From JBKPIY01 sp046730475 (GTDB taxonomy: Bacteria > Actinomycetota > Thermoleophilia > Solirubrobacterales > 70-9): 35,688 bases of DNA. Numbering within the stretch: position 1 is the stretch's first letter; every line of letters starts with the position of its first letter. The stretch is taken from positions 1-35,688 of the forward strand of contig JBKPIY010000056.1 of assembly GCA_046730475.1 (NCBI GenBank), written 5' to 3'. A program made the translations under genes and the position numbers. Of this stretch, positions 6,640 through 14,482 are shown piece by piece. Under the pieces are notes generated by a model, which saw nothing but the letters and a program-made list of their open reading frames with translations, made no database searches and had not been told where the DNA came from.

Positions 6640-7674
6640 ATGAATCTGGCCCTGGTCGAAAGACTGCGTTGCCCGACCTGCGGCGCGCCAGAGCCGACGG
6701 CGCATTGCTTCGAGCGCTCAGACGACGGACGTTGCGAAGCCGGCGTCCTGGTCTGCGAGCGCTGCTCCGCCTGGTACCCGATCTCCGGCTGGGCCCTCGA
6801 CCTACTACCCGAAGGCCTGGCCAGGCAAAGGACCCGGGCGCAGTTCTTCGACGCGCACCGCGCGAGGCTCGAGGAACTCACGCTCACCTGTCCGCGTACG
6901 GACGACCGGGACCCGGATCCCGGGTTCGCAGCGCAAGCGCAACAGCGCGATCACTTCGACGATCTAGCCCGCCGCAAGGGCCGGTTCTCCTACGAGGCGC
7001 TGGGGCGTCTCCCGTTTCAGCGCGCCCTCCGGGACCTCACCTTCGAGGAGTGGAGACCGCTGGTCCCGGCTGGGTCGCTGGTGCTGGACATCGGTTGCGG
7101 CAACGGTCTCAGTAGCTTCGATATCGCCGAGCTGGATGTCGAGGTGCTGGCATTCGACATCTCCGGGGAGCAGATCGCTCAGGCCGCCGAGCGCGCGCAT
7201 CGGAGCGGGGTTGGCAACGTCAGCTTCTTCGTCGGGGATGCGGATGCGATTCCGGTCGCGACGGGGGCCGTCGACTGCATCCTCTGCTACGGCAGCTTGC
7301 ATCACGTCCCCAGCCCCGAGCGGACCCTCGCCGATGCGGCGAGGGTCCTGAAGGATGGCGGTCGCTATTTCGGCGTCGAGAACCACATCACGCCCCTCCG
7401 GCCTCTGTTCGACGCACTGATGCGCCTGCGCCCCCTCTGGCATGAAGAGGCGGGGGCGCGCCCCCAGATCGGGGTGGAAGAGCTGGAGCAATGGACCTCC
7501 GGTACAGGCTTGCGGCTCGACAGCCGGCCGATCGTGTTCGTGCCGCCCCACGTCTGCAACTGGATCGGGGTCAGGGCAGCTCGGTGGATCATGCGCTGGA
7601 GCAACGGATTCTTCGGGGCCATCCCCCTCTTGCGCAACTGGGGCGGGCTGATCTCGATCACCGGTCGAAAGTGA
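6640..7674 (+). CDS. SAM-dependent methyltransferase with N-terminal zinc ribbon
   Basis: The 344-residue protein starts with a Trm112-like zinc ribbon: Cys11 and Cys14 (RCPTCG), then Cys39 and Cys42 (CERCSAWYP). A class I methyltransferase domain follows with motif I VLDIGCGNGLSS at about 148-159, the acidic strand-2 residue in VLAFDIS, and YGSLHHVPSPERTL as the motif IV/V region. The C-terminal part (WNIG-type, Trp/Arg-rich) may touch a membrane-bound or large substrate. The substrate is unknown; the glycosyltransferase directly downstream suggests a glycan or lipid carrier. The ATG at 6640 has AGGGCGG just upstream. The open frame extends far upstream but that stretch has no coding character. 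The 230-bp region before it holds a few A+T-rich patches (TATATG near 6444) that may be promoter parts. Confidence 0.85.
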   Translation: MNLALVERLRCPTCGAPEPTAHCFERSDDGRCEAGVLVCERCSAWYPISGWALDLLPEGLARQRTRAQFFDAHRARLEELTLTCPRTDDRDPDPGFAAQAQQRDHFDDLARRKGRFSYEALGRLPFQRALRDLTFEEWRPLVPAGSLVLDIGCGNGLSSFDIAELDVEVLAFDISGEQIAQAAERAHRSGVGNVSFFVGDADAIPVATGAVDCILCYGSLHHVPSPERTLADAARVLKDGGRYFGVENHITPLRPLFDALMRLRPLWHEEAGARPQIGVEELEQWTSGTGLRLDSRPIVFVPPHVCNWIGVRAARWIMRWSNGFFGAIPLLRNWGGLISITGRK

Positions 7675-7720
7675 TAGACAGCCGCGAGCCGCGGGTCCGC
7701 CTCCTCTCGACGTCTGCGTT

Positions 7721-7726
7721 TACCCT
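7721..7726 (+). promoter_or_regulatory. -10-like box TACCCT before the GtrB-like glycosyltransferase
   Basis: The hexamer ends 8 nt before the ATG at 7735. The intervening bases contain no Shine-Dalgarno sequence. This is consistent with a leaderless start. Confidence 0.4.
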
Positions 7727-7734
7727 CTTCGCGG

Positions 7735-8736
7735 ATGCCCATCTACTCGTTCGTCATTCCCGTCTGCAACGAGGAGGATGTCCTTCCGGAGCTTCATTGC
7801 CGCCTCGCGGGTGTGGCCAAGCAACTGGATGCGGACTCCGAGTTCATCCTCGTCGATGACGGCAGCACCGACGGGAGCCGCGGGACGATGATCGGGCTGC
7901 GCGAGGCGGATCCCCGGGTCAAGCTGCTGTTCCTCTCGCGCAACTTCGGACACCAACTGGCGATCTCGGCCGGGCTCGATCACGCCGCGGGGGACACCGT
8001 CGTGATTGCGGATGGGGACCTCCAGGATCCTCCCGAGGTCGCCTTGGAGATGTTCGCCCTGTGGAAGGAGGGATACGAGGTCGTGCATGGCGTTCGCAGG
8101 CGCCGGTCCGGCGAGAGTCGATTCAAGCTCTGGACCGCGCACGTCTTCTATCGGCTGCTCCGCAGGCTCTCCGATGTCGATCTCCCACTCGACGCCGGTG
8201 ACTTTCGTCTCGTGGACAGGCGGGTCGTCGAGGTCGTCCGGAACATGCGGGAGCCCGACCGGTACCTGCGTGGGATGTTCGCCTGGGCTGGGTTTCGCCA
8301 GACCAGCGTCCTCTACGACCGCGACCGGCGTTACGCCGGCAAGACCAAGAACTCGGTGGCGGGGATGATGCGCTTCGCGATCGACGGCGTGATCAGCTTC
8401 TCGACTGCGCTGTTGCGGGTGATCCTGGGCATCGGGCTCGTCGTTTCGGCCCTTTCATTTGCGATGGGCATCGTGGCAATCGCGTTCAAGCTGGCGGGCG
8501 CGCTCCACGTGCCCGGCTGGGCATCGCTGACCGTGCTGGTCTCATTCGTGGCGGGATTTCAGCTGGTCGTGCTCGGCATCCTCGGGCTCTACGTGGGCCG
8601 GATCTACGAGCAGGGGAAGCATCGGCCTCTCTACATCGTGGCCGAGGCGCGGGGCTTCGATTCAAGGGCGCAGTCCGCTGACGACGTACTGGGCGCCCAG
8701 CGGCACCCAGCCGAGGCCGCGCTCGATTCGCCTTAG
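7735..8736 (+). CDS. Polyprenyl-phosphate glycosyltransferase, GT2 (DPM1/GtrB-like)
   Basis: Likely moves a sugar from a nucleotide sugar to a polyprenyl phosphate on the cytoplasmic face, feeding GT-C enzymes outside. The 333-residue protein has a GT2 fold: FVIPVCNEED at 6-15, LVDDGSTDGS at 39-48, and the metal/substrate motif ADGDLQDPPE at 92-101. Two transmembrane helices follow (about 226-250 and 263-288), the GtrB/bactoprenol glucosyltransferase arrangement. GDFRLVDRR and GKTKNSV are also typical. The polytopic GT-C-like proteins elsewhere in the window are plausible users of its product. The gene's last 71 bp are antisense to the end of the convergent methyltransferase gene, including its stop codon. 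Confidence 0.9.
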   Translation: MPIYSFVIPVCNEEDVLPELHCRLAGVAKQLDADSEFILVDDGSTDGSRGTMIGLREADPRVKLLFLSRNFGHQLAISAGLDHAAGDTVVIADGDLQDPPEVALEMFALWKEGYEVVHGVRRRRSGESRFKLWTAHVFYRLLRRLSDVDLPLDAGDFRLVDRRVVEVVRNMREPDRYLRGMFAWAGFRQTSVLYDRDRRYAGKTKNSVAGMMRFAIDGVISFSTALLRVILGIGLVVSALSFAMGIVAIAFKLAGALHVPGWASLTVLVSFVAGFQLVVLGILGLYVGRIYEQGKHRPLYIVAEARGFDSRAQSADDVLGAQRHPAEAALDSP

Positions 8737-9366
8737 CGGAGCCGAGTCCCTGGTGAAAAAGACGATGTAGCGCCCGCCGACCCGGTCGAGGCCGGCCCCC
8801 TCCAGCAACCGCTTCGCCTCGTGGCGGGTGAGCAAGACCGCGTCGCGATCGAACTCGCACCCGGAGACAGCTCGCCGGGTGAGCGGGTTGTACGGGTTGT
8901 GCTCGAAGACCACGACCAGGCCGCCGGGCCTGGTCGTGCGAGCGATCTCCGCGATCATCGCTGAACGTCCCGCAGGTTCAACGTGGTGGACGACGCAGAC
9001 GGCGAAGGAGATGTCGAACGCGGCGTCTGGATAGGGAATCGGCTTCCCTTCTGCGTAGTGGCGATACTCAGCCCAGGGGTTTTGCTCCCTGGCGCGCTCG
9101 ACCATGTCCGGCGAGATGTCGACCCCGGCGAGCCGGCCGACGCGGCGGGCGAGGAACCGATCGGTCTCGCCGGGGCCGCAGCCCACATCGAGGAAGGAGA
9201 GCTCCGCCGGCGCGCCGATCCGCTTGGCCGCCAGCTCCAGCAGCGCCTTGGCTTTGGCCGAGGTGAAGAAGTCAAGTCCCGGCCCGGCGAAGGCGATCGA
9301 CTCCTCCACCGCTTCCCGGTATCGGTCGCGGTAGGCGTCGAACTCGACTGGGATCCGGCCCGCCAC
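8662..9366 (-). CDS. Class I SAM-dependent methyltransferase
   Basis: A 234-residue methyltransferase with motif I SFLDVGCGPGETD at about 57-69, LAGVDISPDMVERA as the adenosine-ribose strand, and AVCVVHHVEP with a following RTTRPGGLVVVFEHNP as post-motif strands. The substrate is unknown. I chose the GTG at 9366 because TAGCCT ends exactly 7 nt before it. The frame is open to a TTG or GTG at 9402/9399, but nothing supports those starts. The 3' end overlaps the convergent glycosyltransferase by 75 bp, all of it coding on both strands. It is divergent from the next methyltransferase at 9513. Confidence 0.85.
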   Translation of the reverse strand: MAGRIPVEFDAYRDRYREAVEESIAFAGPGLDFFTSAKAKALLELAAKRIGAPAELSFLDVGCGPGETDRFLARRVGRLAGVDISPDMVERAREQNPWAEYRHYAEGKPIPYPDAAFDISFAVCVVHHVEPAGRSAMIAEIARTTRPGGLVVVFEHNPYNPLTRRAVSGCEFDRDAVLLTRHEAKRLLEGAGLDRVGGRYIVFFTRDSAPLRRIERGLGWVPLGAQYVVSGLRP

Positions 9367-9373
9367 CGGACGC

Positions 9374-9379
9374 AGGCTA
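9374..9379 (-). promoter_or_regulatory. -10-like box TAGCCT before the minus-strand methyltransferase
   Basis: The hexamer lies 7 nt before the GTG at 9366 and decides the start choice. No Shine-Dalgarno sequence is present. Confidence 0.4.
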
Positions 9380-9498
9380 CCGGGACCAAGCGCCTCCACC
9401 AAGGAGCGGCGGCTCGCCGGCGCGGTCGGCGCTTTTCTCCGCCGGACCCGCGACTGACGCGTCGATCCATCTGCACCGCTGACTCCAAATCCACCATC

Positions 9499-9504
9499 TA
9501 GTCT
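9499..9504 (+). promoter_or_regulatory. -10-like box TAGTCT before the plus-strand methyltransferase
   Basis: The hexamer ends 8 nt before ATG 9513 with no ribosome binding site between. It lies about 120 bp from the divergent TAGCCT box serving the other strand. Confidence 0.4.
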
Positions 9505-9512
9505 GCGCCCTG

Positions 9513-10238
9513 ATGGCCGGCCAGGACTCCATCAGCGCCGAGCAGAACGCCGAGTTCTTCGCCCGGGAGAAGCACGGCCGGGACGTCGCCCGGCTCGACA
9601 CCTACCGGCTGATCCGCGAGGCGGTCACTCGCGAGGTCGCCGGCTGCGGCCGGCTGCTCGACGTCGGCAACGGAGGCGTGTTCGACTACGACACCACCCA
9701 GGTGGAGGAGATCGTCGCCGTGGATCTGTTCCTGGACCGCCTTCCCGCCTCCCGCTTCCCGCCCAATGTGACCGCCCGCCGGGGTGACGCTCTCGCGCTC
9801 GACGAGCCGGAGAGCTCCTACGACGCGGTCCTCGAGGCGCTCCTCTACCACCATCTGGTCGGCGCCCGCCCCAACGATCTGCTCGCCAACGTCAGCCGGG
9901 CGATCTCCGAGGCGGAGCGGGTGCTGAGGCCCGGCGGCCGCCTTGTGGTCGCAGAGTCCTGCGTGCCGCGGTGGTTCTACCGGGTCGAGAGGGCCCTGTT
10001 CCGCCCCCTGACCGCCCTGGCCAGGACGCCGGCGTTGGGTGGCCACCCGGCCGTCCTCCAGATCCCGTTCGCCCTCCTGGTGGAGCTGGTCGGCGAGCGC
10101 CTCGAGGTCGAGCGCGCCTACCGGGTCCCGGCCGGAAGGTGGACCACCCAGTTCGGCCGGCGCTGGCCGACGATCCTGACCCCGGCGCGTGCCTTCATCG
10201 TGGTTGCTCGGAAGTCACCGGCCCCGGCGCTTCGATAG
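9513..10238 (+). CDS. SAM-dependent methyltransferase with atypical motif I
   Basis: The 241-residue product aligns by eye with class I methyltransferases. A SAM-binding region RLLDVGNGGVFDYD lies at about 47-60, VAVDLFLDRLP is strand 2, and AERVLRPGGRLVVAESCVPRWF is the strand 5 region. Motif I reads VGNGG instead of the common xGCGxG, so the Gly-rich loop is changed though still plausible. A helix pair around residues 165-200 with ALFRPLTALARTPALGGHP may be a membrane-contact or substrate cap. The substrate is unknown. It precedes two secreted proteins, with 44 bp to the next gene. Confidence 0.82.
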   Translation: MAGQDSISAEQNAEFFAREKHGRDVARLDTYRLIREAVTREVAGCGRLLDVGNGGVFDYDTTQVEEIVAVDLFLDRLPASRFPPNVTARRGDALALDEPESSYDAVLEALLYHHLVGARPNDLLANVSRAISEAERVLRPGGRLVVAESCVPRWFYRVERALFRPLTALARTPALGGHPAVLQIPFALLVELVGERLEVERAYRVPAGRWTTQFGRRWPTILTPARAFIVVARKSPAPALR

Positions 10239-10282
10239 GTTTCGGCCCGAGCCGTCAGGGGGCTCGGAGACGAAGAGAGAGG

Positions 10283-12844
10283 ATGCGGAGAGAGGGACCT
10301 CACCCTGGCCGAAGGATCGGCCGCCTTGCCCTCGGCGCAATCCTGATCGCCGGGTTGGCCCCGCTCGCCGCGACCGGGCCGGCCGGCTCGGCCGAGCGCC
10401 ATGGCGGTCGGCTCCAACTCCAGGTCAAGACCTCGAGCGACCGGGCCGCGCTGTCGGGCGGCAAGTTGAAGCTCGTCGCCCGCTCCTCGGATACCAGGAA
10501 GGTGAAGGTCTCGAGCTGGGCGCTTAGGGGTGGCCCACCGCTGACCAAGGCTCGCAGCCTGTTGCTGCACGCCGGAACGACGCAACTCGCCCTGCGCTTG
10601 TCGAGGGCGGGGCGCGAGGTCCTGAGGGGCTGCGGTGCCCGTCGTCTGAGCGTGGCCGCCTACCGTCCGGGTAAGGACGGGAGGCGCCTGGCGCGAGCGA
10701 GCCGCAAGCTCAAGCGCACGGTCTCGCAGTGCGCGGCGCTCGCGGTCGCATCCCGCTGCGAGACGATCGCAGCGCCCGGCTCCAACTGCCTCTTCCCCTG
10801 GCCCAGCGACCACTTCACGGTCAGGGACCCGAGCACTGGCACCGGGCGTCGCGTCCACCTGAGCCGCGACTCGACGCCCGCCAACAAGGACGGCGTGCAC
10901 GTCGACCCGACCGAGCTCAACCGCAGCGACGGATTCAGCCCCGGCGTCAGCATCGTCACCCACATCCCCGGGATGGAAACGCAGCAGGCGTTCCAGAACA
11001 CCGGCGCCGTGCCGCTCACCGACATGGACCAGTCCTTCGCCCCCAGACAGCCGATCGTCCTGATCGACGCAGCCACAAGGAAGCGCCAGCTGATCTGGGC
11101 GGAGCTCGACTCGACCGCGACCAGCGCCAAGAGCACCGACCTGATCATCAGGGTCGGCCGGAACCTGACCGAGGGCCACCGCTACATCGTCGCCCTGCGC
11201 AACCTCAAGAACGCGTCGGGCAAGGTCATTCCGGCGCCCCCCGGCTTCGCGCTCTACCGCGACGGCCTGAAGACGAACGTGCCCGCGATCGAGAGCCGTC
11301 GCGCGCACTTCGAGGGGGTGTTCAAGAAGCTGAAGGCGGCCGGGATCAAGCGGAGCAACCTCTACGACGCCTGGGACTTCACCGTCGCCAGCACCGGCAA
11401 CATCACCGGCCGGATGCTCCACATTCGAAACGACGGTTTGGCGCAGCTCGGCGACATGACCCCCGGCGACGGGATCGAGCAGGGCAGCGCGCCGAGCTTC
11501 ACGGTCACGCAGGTGAAGACGGTGCATGAGCCGAGTCCGGACGCCACTCATCTCGACCTCACCGGCCCCCACGCGCTCGAGAACGTCCGCGAGGTGAGCG
11601 GCACCTTCCAGGTCCCCTGCTATCTCGACCAGGCGGGCTGCCCCTCCGGCTCACGGTTCAACCTCGGCTCCGACGGGCTGCCCCACCAGATCCCCGGGAA
11701 CATGTACACGGCGCACTTCGAGTGCAACATCCCCCAATCGGCGGTCACCGAGACGAGCCCGGGGTCCGGCGTCTACACGGTCAACCAGGCCGACCGACCC
11801 TCGATGTACGGCCACGGCCTGTTCGGAGACGCGGGCGAGGTCCACACCACCAACGTGCGCCAGCTCGGTAACGACGAGGGCGTGATCACCTGCGCGACCG
11901 ACTGGATCGGAATGGCCGGGGAGGACGTCGTCCCGGAGGCGATCCCCGCCTTGCAGGACCTCTCCAAGTTCCCGGCCCTCCCCGACCGTCTCCAGCAGGG
12001 CTTCCTCGACTTCGTCTTCCTCGGCCGCCTGCTGAGCCTCCCCGACGACGGCTTCGCGAGTGACCCGGCCTTCCGGTTCGGTGGGACCTCAGTCCTCGAC
12101 ACCAGCCACGGCGTCTTCTACTACGGCAACAGCCAGGGCGGGATCGCCGGCGGCGCCCTGACCGCGGTCGAGCCCGACGTCACCCGCTCGGTCCTCTACG
12201 TGCCCGGCATGAACTACTCGACCCTGCTCACCCGCAGCGTCGACTTCTCCGACTACGCGCTGATTCTCTACCCCTCCTATCCCGACGAGGGCGTCCGCCC
12301 GCTGCTGCTGTCGATGATCCAGATGGAGTGGGACCGCGGCGAGCCCGACGGCTACGCCAACCACATGACCAGCGATCCGCTGCCGGGCACCCCGCCGCAC
12401 CACGTCCTGATCGAGATGGCCTACGGCGACCACCAGGTCACCAACGTCGCCACCGAGGTCGAGGCGCGGACGATCGGGGCGCCCCTCCGCGAGCCGGCCC
12501 TCGACCCGGGGCGCCCGCCGAGCGCGTTCGTCGACTTCTTCCCCGACCTCCCGATTCTCGGTGACCTCTCGGGCCCCGCCGCGGGCGGGAACGGCTTCTT
12601 CGTCTGGGACATCGGGCCGAAGCGCGACGATGGGATGGGCGGCGTCCTCGGGACCGACTCGGCGCCGATCACCAACACCGCGCCCGACGACTCCTTCGGC
12701 GTCGACCCCCACGACACCGTGATCGACACCTCGCCGGACATTCGCCACCAGATCGCCGAGTTCATCAAGGAGGGCGGGAAGATCGTCGACGTTTGCGGCA
12801 CCGATCCGTGCTACGCCGCCGGCTGGATGGGGCCCGGGCCCTGA
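10283..12844 (+). CDS. Large secreted alpha/beta-hydrolase-like protein
   Basis: The 853-residue protein starts with a twin-Arg-containing basic region and a hydrophobic signal segment (about residues 10-34, cleavage likely near GSA-E). A small N-terminal region with Lys-rich beta-type sequence follows (about 40-145), then a large conserved body. YGNSQGGIAGG places a nucleophile-elbow serine at about 617 (G-N-S-Q-G). YGDHQV at about 715-719 offers an Asp-His pair where lipase-like enzymes carry acid/base residues. Several cysteine pairs (for example CYLDQAGC) suit an oxidising exterior. It may be an esterase or lipase-like enzyme; the substrate is unknown. GAGAGAGG directly precedes ATG 10283, and upstream readings in this frame are shadow. 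The PASTA protein gene follows 30 bp later. Confidence 0.85.
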   Translation: MRREGPHPGRRIGRLALGAILIAGLAPLAATGPAGSAERHGGRLQLQVKTSSDRAALSGGKLKLVARSSDTRKVKVSSWALRGGPPLTKARSLLLHAGTTQLALRLSRAGREVLRGCGARRLSVAAYRPGKDGRRLARASRKLKRTVSQCAALAVASRCETIAAPGSNCLFPWPSDHFTVRDPSTGTGRRVHLSRDSTPANKDGVHVDPTELNRSDGFSPGVSIVTHIPGMETQQAFQNTGAVPLTDMDQSFAPRQPIVLIDAATRKRQLIWAELDSTATSAKSTDLIIRVGRNLTEGHRYIVALRNLKNASGKVIPAPPGFALYRDGLKTNVPAIESRRAHFEGVFKKLKAAGIKRSNLYDAWDFTVASTGNITGRMLHIRNDGLAQLGDMTPGDGIEQGSAPSFTVTQVKTVHEPSPDATHLDLTGPHALENVREVSGTFQVPCYLDQAGCPSGSRFNLGSDGLPHQIPGNMYTAHFECNIPQSAVTETSPGSGVYTVNQADRPSMYGHGLFGDAGEVHTTNVRQLGNDEGVITCATDWIGMAGEDVVPEAIPALQDLSKFPALPDRLQQGFLDFVFLGRLLSLPDDGFASDPAFRFGGTSVLDTSHGVFYYGNSQGGIAGGALTAVEPDVTRSVLYVPGMNYSTLLTRSVDFSDYALILYPSYPDEGVRPLLLSMIQMEWDRGEPDGYANHMTSDPLPGTPPHHVLIEMAYGDHQVTNVATEVEARTIGAPLREPALDPGRPPSAFVDFFPDLPILGDLSGPAAGGNGFFVWDIGPKRDDGMGGVLGTDSAPITNTAPDDSFGVDPHDTVIDTSPDIRHQIAEFIKEGGKIVDVCGTDPCYAAGWMGPGP

Positions 12845-12846
12845 GT

Positions 12847-12852
12847 TAGACT
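12847..12852 (+). promoter_or_regulatory. -10-like box TAGACT before the PASTA protein gene
   Basis: TAGACT ends 7 nt before an in-frame TTG (12860) and 22 nt before the GTG at 12875, which has its own Shine-Dalgarno sequence. It overlaps the region just after the previous stop codon. Confidence 0.35.
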
Positions 12853-12874
12853 GGCGGCATTGGGAGGATCGCGA

Positions 12875-14413
12875 GTGGGGAGATTCGCGGGACTGATCGC
12901 CGTCGCGGCCACGCTCGTCGCCGCGCCATCCGCCCAGGCGGCGATCACGGGATCCCAGATCACCCTGCCGAAGAGCCCGCGATACCTGCTCAACGATGAG
13001 GACGCGGGCGGCAGCACCGTTGCCGTCAAGGGCACGACCACGGGCGGCAACCCCGCCACTGACAAGGTGGACCTGCTGTGCTTCTTCGGTACCGATCATC
13101 CGGCACTCGAGTCGAACGTGCCGCTGGGCGCCGACGGGAGCTTCTCCGTCCCGGCAGCCGATCTGTCGCCGATCACCAACGACCTGTGCCGCCTTCGTGC
13201 CGTTCCCCACGGCGCGGTGCCATCGGACGTGTCGCCCTTCAAGGGACCGCTTCTCGGCGTTGACGATCGTGAGACAGAAACCGTCGCGGCCGGTCCCAAC
13301 GCCGGCACAGCCCATGACTACTACATCTACGCCCAGCAGGCTGCCGGCGCCTTCGACTACGACTCCCTCACGAGCTGCGGCCTCGACGACGGATACCTGA
13401 ACGACTCGAGCCACGCGCTCGCCACCGTCACCTTCTACTGCAACGCCTGGCTCTGGTACTACGAGGACTTCTCCGGCCCTGGCCCGGGCGCCTCCACCCG
13501 CTCCGAGCTTCGAATCGACGGCGCCAACGCATACGGGCCGGACACGGCACGCAGCATCAACGATCACGCCTCCCCCGGGTTCCCGGCGCTCACCTACTCG
13601 TTCAAGCTCAACCCGATCACCGGGGGGATGACGATCCGCGAGTCCGAGCCGCTGGTCAAGTGCGCGAACCTGACCTACCCGCCGACGCCGGCGAGCTGCC
13701 CGGGCTTCGTCCCGACGGGAGTACGCGACATACGCACCATCGTCCAGGACCACGACGGGCACCTGTCGACGATCACCGACGTGTTCAAGAGCACCGACCA
13801 CAGCTTCCATCGCCTCGATCTGCTCTGGCAGAACGACCAGCGCTTCCGCAGCAACGCCTCGAGCTTCGACTCGACCACGGTCGCCTACCGCTTCCCCGGC
13901 CAGAGCGGCTACGCCACCCACAACACCGGCGACCAGGTGACCCTGCCGAGGAAGGCGCCGGCCTCGATCTTCATCAAGCAGCGCGACAGGCCCAACGGCG
14001 ACACCCTCAGCGGCCGGGGGGCGATCACCTACGACCACCGCTCGAGCTCGGCGACCTTCAACAATGTGAGCGCCACCGACAACGACTTCTACCTTCACCA
14101 GGTAGCGCGGATCCCGGCGGGCGGCTCGTCGATCTTCCATTTCGCCTACGCCCACGCCTTCGACCAGAAGACCGTGGACTCGCTCGCCCGCCTCTCCGAG
14201 CATCGGTTCCGCCCCTGCACGGTTCCGAGGCTCAAGGGTATGAAGCTCCGGGCCGCTCGCCGGGCTCTTCGCCGCGCCAACTGCACCCCCGGCAAGGTCC
14301 GGCGCCGGCACTCCACGAACGTCGCCGCCGGCCGCGTGATCGCCACCCGGCCGCGCGCGGGCAAGAAAATCCCCGCCGGCTCGCCGGTAAAGCTGATCGT
14401 CTCGCGCGGCTAG
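12875..14413 (+). CDS. Secreted protein with C-terminal PASTA domain
   Basis: The 512-residue protein has an N-terminal signal peptide (hydrophobic run to APSAQA, cleavage after about residue 23). A large Cys- and Tyr-containing body follows that I do not recognise, then a C-terminal PASTA domain from about residue 447 (CTVPRLKGMKLRAARRAL ... SPVKLIVSRG). PASTA domains bind peptidoglycan or muropeptides in Ser/Thr kinases and penicillin-binding proteins. Here there is no kinase or transpeptidase part, so the domain probably anchors or docks the body at the cell wall. The start is GTG at 12875 with GGGAGG 8 nt upstream; TTG at 12860 is a leaderless-type alternative. It probably shares the exported-protein unit with the upstream hydrolase-like gene. 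Confidence 0.85.
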   Translation: MGRFAGLIAVAATLVAAPSAQAAITGSQITLPKSPRYLLNDEDAGGSTVAVKGTTTGGNPATDKVDLLCFFGTDHPALESNVPLGADGSFSVPAADLSPITNDLCRLRAVPHGAVPSDVSPFKGPLLGVDDRETETVAAGPNAGTAHDYYIYAQQAAGAFDYDSLTSCGLDDGYLNDSSHALATVTFYCNAWLWYYEDFSGPGPGASTRSELRIDGANAYGPDTARSINDHASPGFPALTYSFKLNPITGGMTIRESEPLVKCANLTYPPTPASCPGFVPTGVRDIRTIVQDHDGHLSTITDVFKSTDHSFHRLDLLWQNDQRFRSNASSFDSTTVAYRFPGQSGYATHNTGDQVTLPRKAPASIFIKQRDRPNGDTLSGRGAITYDHRSSSATFNNVSATDNDFYLHQVARIPAGGSSIFHFAYAHAFDQKTVDSLARLSEHRFRPCTVPRLKGMKLRAARRALRRANCTPGKVRRRHSTNVAAGRVIATRPRAGKKIPAGSPVKLIVSRG

Positions 14414-14430
14414 CGAGCGCGCGTCGACGG

Positions 14431-14449
14431 CGGCGCTGCGGCAGCGCCG
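14431..14449 (+). terminator. Hairpin after the PASTA protein gene
   Basis: An 8-bp stem (CGGCGCTG with CAGCGCCG) around a CGG loop begins 18 bp after the stop codon. There is no T-run. The position before a separate promoter-like box (TATCAA at 14470) supports a terminator role. Confidence 0.45.
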
Positions 14450-14469
14450 TAGCACCGGCGACGGATTGG

Positions 14470-14475
14470 TATCAA
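14470..14475 (+). promoter_or_regulatory. -10-like box in TGGTATCAATC before the polytopic GT-C-like gene
   Basis: TATCAA ends 7 nt before GTG 14483. The same TGGTATCA string occurs 8 nt before the epimerase ATG at 27745, so this may be a particular promoter class. Confidence 0.4.
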
Positions 14476-14482
14476 TCGTCCG

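Noticed and set aside
12089..14455. A 788-codon minus-strand open frame
   Set aside because: It is antisense to the two secreted protein genes, which have signal peptides, a PASTA domain and correct codon bias.
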